From NCBI GenBank assembly GCA_946886065.1, contig CAMPHU010000030.1, forward strand, positions 1-30,684: DNA of 30,684 nt, in the 5' to 3' direction. A model generated the notes under the pieces. It was not told the origin of the DNA, did not search any database, and saw only the letters and a program-made list of their open reading frames with translations. Shown here piece by piece: positions 1 through 7,157 of this stretch. Position 1 is the first letter of the stretch; each line of letters starts with the position of its first letter. Position numbers and translations under genes: made by a program. Source of the DNA: an uncultured Massilia sp. (GTDB lineage Bacteria > Pseudomonadota > Gammaproteobacteria > Burkholderiales > Burkholderiaceae).

Positions 1-2
1 GG

Positions 3-455
3 CATTGCACCCGCGAGGGCGGCTATTCGATGTACTCGGACGGCATCGCCGGCGACAACTGCCTGCGCGGCGTGCAAGAGGCGGACAGCCAGGGCAACAT
101 CAGCTTCACCACCATTGTTCCGGGCTGCCACGACGGGCGCATGCCGCACGTGCACTTCGGGGTCTATCCGGGCATGGCCAAGGCCGGCGGTGCCGCCAAC
201 AAGATCAGGATCTCGCAGTTCATCTTCCCGCTGGCGACCCTGGACCAGGCCTATGCCGCCAGCGGCTACGGCGCCAGCGTGCGCAAGCTGGCGCAGCTGA
301 ACCGTGCGAGCGAGATGGTGTTCGCCGACGGCACGGCGCTGCAGATGGCCGGCGCCACGGGCAATGCGGCGCAAGGCTATGTGGTGCCCCCTGGCAGTAG
401 GCGTTTCCCTCTAAACAGGCGGCGCGGGACGGCCGTCGAAGCGGCGAGCCATTAG
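3..455 (+). CDS. Intradiol ring-cleavage dioxygenase-like protein, 5'-truncated by window edge, probable 3' frameshift
   Basis: The frame is open from base 3, so the gene begins upstream of the window. The protein begins HCTREGGYSMY and continues with FTTIVPGCHDGRMPHVHFGV. This matches the metal-binding core of intradiol (protocatechuate 3,4-dioxygenase beta-like) enzymes, which use non-heme Fe(III) held by two Tyr and two His to open catechol-type rings. The first Tyr (GGYS) and the two His (PHVHF) are present. The second Tyr, expected in PG-x-Y-x-GR, is His here (codon CAC at 129-131). After GYV the reading frame turns into an Arg-rich tail ending at 455. Removing one C from the run at 387-391 gives a family-like ending, VVPLAVGVSL, with a stop at 412-414. 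The family assignment is firm; activity and true C-terminus are doubtful. It could be a decaying gene or a sequencing error. Confidence 0.8.
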   Translation, partial: HCTREGGYSMYSDGIAGDNCLRGVQEADSQGNISFTTIVPGCHDGRMPHVHFGVYPGMAKAGGAANKIRISQFIFPLATLDQAYAASGYGASVRKLAQLNRASEMVFADGTALQMAGATGNAAQGYVVPPGSRRFPLNRRRGTAVEAASH

Positions 456-490
456 AATGGTTCGCCATGTTCCACCACCGTTTCTCGCCC

Positions 491-1321
491 ATGTCCAAAC
501 CGCTTCTTCATTTCGCCCACGGCAACAGCTACCCGGCGGGATCGTACAACCGCCTGCTCGAAGCGCTGCGCCAGCATTACGACGTGCGGACGCTCGACAT
601 GCACGGGCACGATCCGCGTTATCCGGTGGACGACGGCTGGCACAACCTGGTCGATGAACTGGTCGCCCACCTGGACGGCTACGGCCGTCCGGCGATCCTG
701 GTCGGGCATTCGCTGGGGGGCATGCTGTGCGCCATGGCGGCCAAGCGCCGTCCGGACCTGGCGCGCTGCGTGGTGATGCTGGATTCGCCGGTGGTGGCGG
801 GCTGGCGCGCCTGGCTCTGGCGCGCGGTCAAGCGCTGCGGCTGGGGTTCGCGCTTCTCGCCGGCCCAGTTCTCGGAAAAGCGCCGCCACCTGTGGCCGGA
901 CCGCCAGGCCGCCTACGAACATTTCGCGTCCAAGACCATGTTCCAGGCCTGGGCGCCGGGCGCCCTCGACGACTACCTGGACCACGGCCTGGAGCCGCAT
1001 CCCGAGGGCGTGACCCTGCGCTTCCGGCGCGAAGTCGAAACCGATATCTACAATGGACTGCCGCACCACCTGGGCGGGCTGCTGCGCGAATCCTTCCCCG
1101 TGCCGGTGGGCTTTATCGCGGGGACCGATTCGGAAGAGCTGCGCCAGGCCGGCCTGGCTTCCACGCGCAGGCTGGTGGGCGAGAACCTGGTCGAGATCCA
1201 GGGAACCCACCTCTATCCGATGGAAAAGCCGGAAGCGACGGCGCGCCTGACGCACGACATGATCGGGCGCCTGCTGGGGCAGGGGCGGGCGGCAGCCGAA
1301 CCGCTGGCGCGGGCCGGCTGA
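491..1321 (+). CDS. Alpha/beta hydrolase
   Basis: A single-domain alpha/beta-hydrolase-fold protein of about 276 residues. An early HGN segment (HFAHGNSYPAG) fits the oxyanion-hole region. The nucleophile elbow is GHSLGG. A late Asp candidate lies in the AGTDSEE segment, and a His in QGTHLYPMEKP completes a plausible Ser-Asp-His triad. There is no signal peptide, so it is probably cytosolic. An in-frame ATG at 467 adds eight residues. I prefer the ATG at 491 because homologous proteins usually begin close to the first beta strand, but neither start has a good Shine-Dalgarno. A TAGAAT hexamer at 453-458 could be a -10 box, which would place transcription start close to 465. The gene converges with the lipoprotein gene, leaving 14 bases between their stops. 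Substrate is unknown; esterase or lactonase activity is equally possible. Confidence 0.85.
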   Translation: MSKPLLHFAHGNSYPAGSYNRLLEALRQHYDVRTLDMHGHDPRYPVDDGWHNLVDELVAHLDGYGRPAILVGHSLGGMLCAMAAKRRPDLARCVVMLDSPVVAGWRAWLWRAVKRCGWGSRFSPAQFSEKRRHLWPDRQAAYEHFASKTMFQAWAPGALDDYLDHGLEPHPEGVTLRFRREVETDIYNGLPHHLGGLLRESFPVPVGFIAGTDSEELRQAGLASTRRLVGENLVEIQGTHLYPMEKPEATARLTHDMIGRLLGQGRAAAEPLARAG

Positions 1322-1335
1322 GCGCTCGCCGGGAA

Positions 1336-1584
1336 TTACTGGCTTTGGAGCGGGCGCGGGCCCGAATCCATGGCGTTTTTCGCGTCCTGCTGGCTCATGG
1401 TGCGCACGACACGGTCGGTATCCTTGCGGTTCTTGATGCGCGAACCGGTGATGTTGTGGTCCTGGCTGGTGCCGGTTTCCTGGCTGGCCACGGCGGGTGG
1501 CGCCTCCTCGATGGCCGGCGGGGCGGAACAGCCGGCGAGAACCAGCGCGCTTGCGGCCAGCAAGGCCTTGCTTGCGTTGTGCAT
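1336..1584 (-). CDS. Small hypothetical lipoprotein
   Basis: An 82-residue protein with a classic lipoprotein signal: a short positive N-region, the hydrophobic stretch ALLAASALVL, then lipobox LAGC with the acylated Cys at residue 19. The mature part is short, Pro/Ala-rich then polar and Gln-rich (SQQDAKNAMDSGP), with no domain I recognise. The start is supported by GGAGG about seven bases upstream. The longer frame reaching to 1842 is rejected because it would run into the divergent dcd gene and would bury the signal peptide. A promoter candidate lies at 1614-1642. It is probably an envelope-anchored protein of unknown role; with Ser following the Cys, the outer membrane is the expected location. 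Confidence 0.75.
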   Translation of the reverse strand: MHNASKALLAASALVLAGCSAPPAIEEAPPAVASQETGTSQDHNITGSRIKNRKDTDRVVRTMSQQDAKNAMDSGPRPLQSQ

Positions 1585-1613
1585 CTGACACCTCCATGAG
1601 CAGGAAAAATCCC

Positions 1614-1642
1614 ATCCTACGCATAAATTGCCATTACGGCAA
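1614..1642 (-). promoter_or_regulatory. Putative sigma70 promoter of the lipoprotein gene, with overlapping dyad
   Basis: Read on the minus strand there is TTGCCG, a 17-base spacer and TAGGAT; each hexamer matches four of six consensus positions. It lies about 30 bases upstream of the lipoprotein start at 1584. The -35 box overlaps a perfect inverted repeat, TTGCC-ATTAC-GGCAA (1628-1642), which could be an operator. A second small dyad, CTGTC-N6-GACAG, follows at 1645-1660. Inference from motif matching only. Confidence 0.4.
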
Positions 1643-1723
1643 TCCTGTCCATTATGACAGCGCATTTGTCCCGGCATTTCGCGTAAAATTGCAGGATTTT
1701 CTTCCTGCTTTGGAAACACCACG

Positions 1724-2290
1724 ATGACTATCAAGAGCGACAAATGGATCCGCCGCATGGCGGAGCAACACGGCATGATCGAACCCTTCTCGCCCGGCCA
1801 GGTGCGCGAGTCGGAAGGCCGCAAGATCATTTCGTGGGGCACGTCTTCGTACGGCTACGATATCCGCTGCGCCGACGAGTTCAAGGTGTTCACGAACATC
1901 AACAGCACCATCGTGGACCCGAAGAACTTCGATTCCAACTCCTTTGTCGACGTCAAGAGCGATGTCTGCATCATCCCGCCGAATTCCTTCGCGCTGGCCC
2001 GCACCATCGAGTACTTCCGCATCCCGCGCAATGTGCTGACCGTCTGCCTCGGCAAGTCGACTTACGCGCGCTGCGGTATCATCGTCAACGTCACCCCCTT
2101 CGAGCCCGAATGGGAAGGCTATGTGACCCTGGAATTCTCGAACACCACGCCGCTGCCCGCCAAGATCTACGCCGGCGAAGGCTGTGCCCAGGTGCTGTTC
2201 TTCGAGAGCGACGAAGTGTGCGAAACCTCGTACAAGGACCGCGGCGGCAAGTACCAGGGCCAGCATGGCGTCACCCTGCCGAAAACCTGA
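1724..2290 (+). CDS. dcd: dCTP deaminase
   Basis: A full-length 188-residue dCTP deaminase, the usual size for the proteobacterial enzyme. It converts dCTP to dUTP and ammonia, feeding dTMP synthesis via dUTPase and thymidylate synthase; a thyA is found 6 kb away in this window. Recognisable segments are [13 protein letters not shown] near residue 40, [11 protein letters not shown] near 107, and the catalytic region [17 protein letters not shown], whose Glu residues include the general base. The C-terminal [10 protein letters not shown] is the nucleotide-closing tail typical of the family. The promoter region upstream holds TAAAAT at 1684-1689 and a small hairpin, GCAGGA-N6-TCCTGC (1691-1708), in the leader. 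The gene is divergent from the lipoprotein gene. The stop codon lies inside a 10-bp inverted repeat that extends toward the next gene. Confidence 0.97.
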   Translation: MTIKSDKWIRRMAEQHGMIEPFSPGQVRESEGRKIISWGTSSYGYDIRCADEFKVFTNINSTIVDPKNFDSNSFVDVKSDVCIIPPNSFALARTIEYFRIPRNVLTVCLGKSTYARCGIIVNVTPFEPEWEGYVTLEFSNTTPLPAKIYAGEGCAQVLFFESDEVCETSYKDRGGKYQGQHGVTLPKT

Positions 2291-2325
2291 TTCAGTTTTT
2301 AGCAGGTGCTCGTAGAAACTGAATC
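2289..2325. repeat. 10-bp perfect inverted repeat spanning the dcd stop codon
   Basis: GATTCAGTTT (2289-2298) and AAACTGAATC (2316-2325) are exact reverse complements separated by 17 bases. The left arm begins within the dcd TGA stop, and the right arm ends 14 bases before the start of the cation transporter gene at 2340. No T-run follows the right arm, so it is a poor intrinsic terminator. It may instead be an operator or an mRNA stem at the dcd/transporter junction. Confidence 0.55.
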
Positions 2326-2339
2326 ATATTGAGGTTTCC

Positions 2340-2996
2340 ATGTCCTCCTGCTGCAATGGCGGCTGCGCCACGGGCAAGCCGCCCGCCGATCCGCGCTACC
2401 GCCGCATTCTCTGGATTGCGCTCTGGGTCAACGCCCTGATGTTCGTCGTGGAGCTGGCCGGCGGCTGGCGGGCCGGCTCGGTTTCGCTGCTCGCCGACGC
2501 CGTCGACTTCCTGGGCGACGCGGCCAATTACGGCATTTCCCTGTTCGTCCTGGCGCTGGCGCCCGTGTGGCGTTCGCGCACCGCGCTGGTCAAGGGCGCC
2601 ACGATGGGGTTCTACGGAATTTTTGTCCTGGGCGCCACCTTCTGGCACCTGCGTTCCGGCACCCTCCCGCAAGCCCAGGCCATGGGCGCGATCGGCGTGG
2701 CCGCGCTGGGGGCCAACTGCCTGGTCGGCGCCTTGCTGTTCGCCTACCGCAACGGCGACGCCAACATGCGCTCCGTCTGGCTCTGCACCCGCAACGATGC
2801 GATCGGCAACCTGGCCGTGCTGCTGGCGGCCGTCGGCGTCTGGAAGGCCGGCAGCGGCGTGCCGGACCTGCTGGTGGCGGCCGTCATGGGCCTGCTGGGC
2901 TTGTCCGCGGCGCGCAGCGTGATCACCCAGGCGCTGGCCGAGCTGCGCGCGGCGCCTGCGCCTGTGGCGGCAGGCGTGGAGCTCAAGCGCCGCTAG
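2340..2996 (+). CDS. Short cation diffusion facilitator (CDF)-type transporter
   Basis: A 218-residue inner-membrane protein with about six hydrophobic segments and no C-terminal cytoplasmic domain, shorter than classical CzcD/ZitB proteins of about 300 residues. The N-terminus MSSCCNGGC is Cys-rich and may capture metal. The second membrane segment carries LLADAVDFLGDAANY and the fifth WLCTRNDAIGN. These align with the two metal-site helices of CDF proteins, but the usual His of each HxxxD pair is replaced by Asp and Cys respectively. CDF proteins exchange divalent metal for protons; which metal is moved here cannot be told. The start ATG follows TTGAGG. The gene is 49 bases after dcd and overlaps the convergent sigma-factor gene tail to tail by four bases (CTAG at 2993-2996). 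Confidence 0.85.
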   Translation: MSSCCNGGCATGKPPADPRYRRILWIALWVNALMFVVELAGGWRAGSVSLLADAVDFLGDAANYGISLFVLALAPVWRSRTALVKGATMGFYGIFVLGATFWHLRSGTLPQAQAMGAIGVAALGANCLVGALLFAYRNGDANMRSVWLCTRNDAIGNLAVLLAAVGVWKAGSGVPDLLVAAVMGLLGLSAARSVITQALAELRAAPAPVAAGVELKRR

Positions 2997-3856
2997 CCGG
3001 CCTGGCCGAGGTGGCCGAGCTTGTCCGGGTTGCGCGTCACGTAGATCGCCTTGATCTTGCCGCCGTCGATGTCCACGGCGAGGGTCTGGGGCAGCGCATC
3101 GTTCTCCCGGGTGATCTGGCCGGGCAGGCCGTCGATCCAGGTCTCGCGCACCAGCTCGGACGTGCTCCAACCCTTGCCCGCCAGGGCAGCCAGGAAACGG
3201 CTCACCTTGTCCAGGCCGAAGATCGGGTTGATCGAGGAATTGCGCTTGCCGCCGCCGTCGGCGTAGAACACCACGTCGTCGGCCAGCAACTGCTTGAGCT
3301 GGCCGAGGTTGCCGCTGCGCGAGGCGGCGAAGAAGGCGCTGGCGATCTTCTGGCGCTGCTCGTCGGCCACCGGGAAGCGCGGGCGCGCCGCGCTGACGTG
3401 GGTGCGCGCCCGGCTCGCCAGCTGGCGGGCGGCGGCCGGGTCGCGGCCGATGGCGTCGGCCACTTCGCTGAACTCCATCTCGAACACATCGTGCAGCAGG
3501 AAGGCGGCGCGCTCCAGCGGCGACAAACGCTCCATGGCCAGCATGAGGGGCAGGGTGATGTCGTCGGTTTCGTCGTCGGGGTCGATCCAGGGTTCGGGGA
3601 GCCAGGCGCCGATGTACTGCTCGCGCTGGACGCGGGCGGATTTCAGCACATCGAGGCAGAGGCGGGTGACGGTGCGCACCAGGTAGGCTTCGGGCTCGAC
3701 CACGGCCTCGCGGTCGGCGTTGTGCCAGCGCAAGTAGGCGTCCTGCACCACGTCCTCGGCTTCGGCCACGGAGCCGAGCATGCGGTAGGCGATGCGCTGC
3801 AGCCGGCGGCGGCGCGAGGCGAAGAAGCGGGCGTGATCCAGGTTGATGGGGTCCAT
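2993..3856 (-). CDS. ECF41-family RNA polymerase sigma factor (SigJ-like) with fused SnoaL-like domain
   Basis: A 287-residue sigma factor. Sigma2 covers roughly residues 10-75 (RIAYRMLGSVAEAEDVVQD), sigma4 roughly 105-155 (LSPLERAAFLLHDVFEMEFSEVA), then a SnoaL/NTF2-like C-terminal domain from about 165. All three ECF41 hallmarks are present: WLPEP (85-89), DGGGK (200-204) and NPDKL (276-280). In studied ECF41 proteins the C-terminal extension controls sigma activity in place of an anti-sigma factor. An ECF41-type promoter (3956-3982) lies upstream, so autoregulation is likely. An alternative in-frame ATG at 3922 has AAGGA four bases upstream and would add 22 residues; I chose 3856 because family members begin close to sigma2. 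The usual ECF41 neighbours (carboxymuconolactone decarboxylase, oxidoreductase or epimerase genes) are not adjacent. Confidence 0.93.
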   Translation of the reverse strand: MDPINLDHARFFASRRRRLQRIAYRMLGSVAEAEDVVQDAYLRWHNADREAVVEPEAYLVRTVTRLCLDVLKSARVQREQYIGAWLPEPWIDPDDETDDITLPLMLAMERLSPLERAAFLLHDVFEMEFSEVADAIGRDPAAARQLASRARTHVSAARPRFPVADEQRQKIASAFFAASRSGNLGQLKQLLADDVVFYADGGGKRNSSINPIFGLDKVSRFLAALAGKGWSTSELVRETWIDGLPGQITRENDALPQTLAVDIDGGKIKAIYVTRNPDKLGHLGQAG

Positions 3857-3955
3857 GCGCTGGGAGCATACTCCTGGGGCGGCGGGGGCGCCAGTGCATG
3901 ATTGGAGAGAGGTGGCGGGCATGTCGTCCTTGGTGGATGCTGGTCGTGCAGCAAG

Positions 3956-3982
3956 GACGATTCAGGGGGCGATGGTGTGACA
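3956..3982 (-). promoter_or_regulatory. ECF41-type promoter (TGTCACA-N16-CGTC) upstream of the ECF41 sigma gene
   Basis: On the minus strand TGTCACA (3976-3982) is followed after exactly 16 bases by CGTC (3956-3959). This matches the ECF41 target consensus as I recall it from published work on the family. The -35 element sits in an 11-base palindrome (GGTGT-G-ACACC on the plus strand, 3974-3984). Transcription would begin near 3950, giving a leader of about 95 bases to the start at 3856 or about 30 to the alternative at 3922. I saw no second copy of the paired motif elsewhere in the window by eye. Confidence 0.75.
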
Positions 3983-4050
3983 CCGGGCGTAATAAATTTT
4001 TGCGGCAGTTTACGCAAACTTGCGTCCCTACCGCAGCCCATCAAGCAAAA

Positions 4051-4070
4051 AGCCCGGCTTTCGCCGGGCT
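4051..4070 (-). terminator. Rho-independent terminator of the decarboxylase gene
   Basis: On the minus strand AGCCCGGC-GAAA-GCCGGGCT forms a perfect 8-bp GC-rich stem with a GNRA tetraloop, followed directly by a T-run (TTTTTGC counting the last stem base). It begins about a dozen bases after the decarboxylase stop codon (4083-4085). Confidence 0.9.
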
Positions 4071-4082
4071 CTCCAACAAGGC

Positions 4083-6341
4083 TTACGCGTCCTGCTTCAC
4101 GCAATCCACGAAGTACCCCAGCTTGCCGTCCACCTCGCGCTTGACCAGGCCGTGCACATCGGTCTCGAAACCCGGGAAGCGCTCGTTGAAGTCACGCGCG
4201 AAGCGCAGGTAGTCGACGATGGTCTTGTTGAAGCGCTCGCCCGGAATCAGGAGCGGAATGCCCGGCGGGTACGGTGTCAGCAGGATCGCCGTGATACGGC
4301 CTTCCAGCTGGTCGATCGCCACGCGCTCGATCTGGCGATGCGCCATCTTGGCGAAGGCGTCCGACGGCTTCATGGCCGGCACCATGTCCGACAAATACAT
4401 TTCGGTGGTCAGGCGCGCCACGTCGTACTGCGCGTAGAACTGGTGGATCTCGGTGCACAGGTCGCGCAGGCCGCGGTTTTCGTAGCGCGGGTTGGCGCCG
4501 GCGAACTGCGGCATCACGCGCCACATCGGCTGGTTCTTGTCGTAATCGTCCTTGAACTGCTGCAGCGCCGTCACCAGCGTGTTCCAGCGGCCCTTGGTGA
4601 TGCCGATGGTGAACATGATGAAGAAGGAATACAGGCCGCACTTCTCGATGATCACGCCATGCTCGGCCAGGTACTTGGTCACGATCGAGGCCGGGATGCC
4701 GGTTTCGCCGAACTTGCCGTCCAGGCCCAGGCCCGGGGTCACGATGGTGGACTTGATCGGGTCCAGCATGTTGAAGCCCTCGGCCAGCTTGCCGAAACCG
4801 TGCCAGTCGTCGTCGGCGTGGATCATCCAGTCCTTCTGCTCGCCGATGCCTTCTTCCGACAGCACGTCCGGGCCCCAGACCTTGAACCACCAGTCCTGGC
4901 CGAAGTCCTCGTCCACCTTCTTCATGGCGCGGCGGAAGTCCAGCGCTTCCAGGATCGATTCCTCGACCAGGGCGGTGCCGCCCGGCGCTTCCATCATGGC
5001 CGCGGCGACGTCGCAGGAGGCGATAATCGAGTACTGCGGCGAGGTCGAGGTGTGCATCAGGTAGGCCTCGTTGAAGGCGTCCTGGTCCAGCTTGACCGAT
5101 TCCGACTCGCGCACCAGCACCTGCGAGGCCTGCGACAGGCCGGCCAGCAGCTTGTGGGTCGACTGGGTCGAGAAGATCATCGACTCCTTGGCGCGCGGAC
5201 GGTCCTTGCCGATCGCGTGCATGTTCTTGTAGAAGTCGTGGAAGGCGGCGTGCGGCAGCCAGGCTTCGTCGAAGTGCAGGGTGTCGATCTTCCCGTCCAG
5301 CATTTCGCGCAGGGTCTCGACGTTGTACACCACGCCGTCGTAGGTCGACTGGGTGATGGTCAGGATGCGCGGCTTCTTGTTGACGGCTTCGCGCGCGAAC
5401 GGGTTCGCCTCGATCTTGCGGGCGATCGACTCGGGCGTGAATTCTTCCAGCGGGATCGGGCCGATGATGCCCAGGTTGTTACGGGTCGGCATCAGGAACA
5501 CCGGCACCGCGCCGCACATGATGATCGAGTGCAGGATCGACTTGTGGCAGTTGCGGTCCACGACCACGATGTCGCCCGGCGCCACGGTCGAGTGCCAGAC
5601 CATCTTGTTCGAGGTCGAGGTGCCGTTGGTCACGAAGTAGCAGTGGTCGGCATTGTAGATGCGCGCGGCGTTGCGCTCGGACTTGGCCACCGGGCCGGTG
5701 TGGTCGAGCAGCTGGCCGAGTTCCTCGACCGCGTTGCAGACGTCGGCGCGCAGCATGTTCTCGCCGAAGAACTGGTGGAACATCTGGCCGATCGGCGACT
5801 TCAGGAAGGCCACGCCGCCCGAGTGGCCCGGGCAGTGCCACGAGTAGGAGCCGTCGTAGGCGTAGTTCACCAGCGCGCGGAAGAAGGGCGGCGCCAGGCT
5901 GTCGAGGTAGGACTTGGCTTCGCGGATGATGTGGCGCGCCACGAATTCCGGGGTGTCCTCGAACATGTGGATGAAGCCGTGCAGCTCCTTCAGGATGTCG
6001 TTCGGGATGTGGCGGCTGGTGCGGGTCTCGCCGTAGATGTAGATCGGGATGTCCGCGTTCTTGTGGCGGATCTCCTGGACGAAGGCGCGCAGGCCGGCCA
6101 GGGCGAAGTCCGTCTCTTCCAGCGAGCCGCCGCCGAATTCCTCGTCGTCGATGGACAGCACGAACGCCGAGGCGCGCGACTGCTGCTGGGCGAAGGACGA
6201 CAGGTCGCCGTAGCTGGTGACGCCCACGACCTCCATGCCTTCCTGTTCCATCGCGGCCGCCAGGGCGCGAATGCCGAGACCGGAGGTGTTCTCCGAGCGG
6301 AAGTCCTCGTCAATGATGACGATGGGGAAACGAAATTTCAT
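4083..6341 (-). CDS. Orn/Lys/Arg decarboxylase, LdcA-like (fold type I, PLP)
   Basis: A 752-residue amino-acid decarboxylase of the large biodegradative/LdcA class. Domains in order: an N-terminal response-regulator-like wing domain (KFRFPIVIIDEDF onward, about 1-130); the PLP-binding core with WHCPGHSGG, NGTSTSNK, the cofactor-binding Asp in HFDEAW (about residue 358) and the Schiff-base Lys in STQSTHKLL (about 397); and a C-terminal domain with PYPPGIPLLIPGER. It removes CO2 from lysine, arginine or ornithine, consuming a proton; the sequence does not settle which. It resembles Pseudomonas LdcA more than adaptive enzymes paired with an antiporter, and no antiporter gene is adjacent. The start at 6341 has GGAG six bases upstream. 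The in-frame ATG at 6353 overlaps that GGAG and is less likely. A strong terminator follows. Confidence 0.95.
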   Translation of the reverse strand: MKFRFPIVIIDEDFRSENTSGLGIRALAAAMEQEGMEVVGVTSYGDLSSFAQQQSRASAFVLSIDDEEFGGGSLEETDFALAGLRAFVQEIRHKNADIPIYIYGETRTSRHIPNDILKELHGFIHMFEDTPEFVARHIIREAKSYLDSLAPPFFRALVNYAYDGSYSWHCPGHSGGVAFLKSPIGQMFHQFFGENMLRADVCNAVEELGQLLDHTGPVAKSERNAARIYNADHCYFVTNGTSTSNKMVWHSTVAPGDIVVVDRNCHKSILHSIIMCGAVPVFLMPTRNNLGIIGPIPLEEFTPESIARKIEANPFAREAVNKKPRILTITQSTYDGVVYNVETLREMLDGKIDTLHFDEAWLPHAAFHDFYKNMHAIGKDRPRAKESMIFSTQSTHKLLAGLSQASQVLVRESESVKLDQDAFNEAYLMHTSTSPQYSIIASCDVAAAMMEAPGGTALVEESILEALDFRRAMKKVDEDFGQDWWFKVWGPDVLSEEGIGEQKDWMIHADDDWHGFGKLAEGFNMLDPIKSTIVTPGLGLDGKFGETGIPASIVTKYLAEHGVIIEKCGLYSFFIMFTIGITKGRWNTLVTALQQFKDDYDKNQPMWRVMPQFAGANPRYENRGLRDLCTEIHQFYAQYDVARLTTEMYLSDMVPAMKPSDAFAKMAHRQIERVAIDQLEGRITAILLTPYPPGIPLLIPGERFNKTIVDYLRFARDFNERFPGFETDVHGLVKREVDGKLGYFVDCVKQDA

Positions 6342-6518
6342 CGACAGCTCCAATGCGAAGCGCCGTGGGGGCGGCGGTCCCTCACCGGGTCATCCCGGAC
6401 AGGCCCGGCCGCCGCGCACGGCACCGAAAAAAAGAAGAAGCGGATTTTCGCAGAAATCGCGGACTCCGGTGCAATTATTTTTGCTAGATTATCCAGAGTC
6501 CGGCTTCAGGGGCGCACT
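6342..6518. other. Intergenic region upstream of the decarboxylase
   Basis: This 177-base region must carry the decarboxylase promoter unless it is read through from DUF4337. It holds a 7-bp inverted repeat, CGGACTC (6460-6466) and GAGTCCG (6496-6502), around an A/T-rich core that includes TAATCT read on the minus strand, and a T-rich tract in the decarboxylase leader near 6425-6440. No terminator for the DUF4337 gene is evident. Promoter hexamers cannot be assigned with confidence. Confidence 0.4.
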
Positions 6519-7157
6519 TTAGCCGTCCATGCGCTTGCCGGCGCGCCGCAATCCCTCGGTCAAGGCCGCCGCGGCCAGCGCGCTCATCAGCGGAACCGGC
6601 GACATCGCGGTCGGCGCGGTGTGCAGGGCGGCGAAGATCGCCAGGGTGATGCCGAAGGCGGCCACGGCGCAGGTCAGGGTCAGCAGCCAGGTGCGGCGCG
6701 CCAGCAGGGTGATGGCGGCCAGGGTGATCGCGATCTGCTGGGCCACCGAGGCGGCGGCCCACTGGCGCTGGCGGTGCAGCTCTTCCTCGGCGCGGCGGTT
6801 CCATTCGCTCGAGGAGGCTTCCCAGCGCTCGGCTTCCTTGCGGATGACTTCCTTCTCGCCCTGGTAGCGCTCCATCTCGTCGCGGTAGCGCAGCTGGTTC
6901 ACGCCCGGCAGGTTCGACGCCAGCTCGGCCAGGTTCTGCTTGTTCGACTTGGCCTGGTAATGGCTCCAGGCGTTGGCGGCACTGGTCTTGTCGATCGCCG
7001 CATTGCTCTTGTACATGGCGGCATCGTTGTGCGAGCTGCTGCCCAGGAAGGCGAACAGGGTGCCGATGGTCGCCAGCACGGCGATCAGGACCGCGATCTT
7101 GCCGGCGAACCGGTCGCCGCCGCGCGAACCGGGCGGGAGGATGTGTTGGTCGGCCAT
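6519..7157 (-). CDS. DUF4337-type membrane protein
   Basis: A 212-residue protein with one N-terminal transmembrane segment (about 20-40, IAVLIAVLATIGTLFAFLG), a central polar, charged and probably coiled-coil region (about 60-130, with the Glu/Arg-rich stretch EMERYQGEKEVIRKEAERWE), and two or three further hydrophobic segments in the last 80 residues. This layout and the SSSHNDAAMYKSNAAIDKTSAANAW segment fit DUF4337 proteins, whose function is unknown. It starts in the base directly after the folA stop codon, so it is almost certainly co-transcribed with folA. Nothing in the sequence ties it biochemically to folate metabolism. Confidence 0.85.
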   Translation of the reverse strand: MADQHILPPGSRGGDRFAGKIAVLIAVLATIGTLFAFLGSSSHNDAAMYKSNAAIDKTSAANAWSHYQAKSNKQNLAELASNLPGVNQLRYRDEMERYQGEKEVIRKEAERWEASSSEWNRRAEEELHRQRQWAAASVAQQIAITLAAITLLARRTWLLTLTCAVAAFGITLAIFAALHTAPTAMSPVPLMSALAAAALTEGLRRAGKRMDG

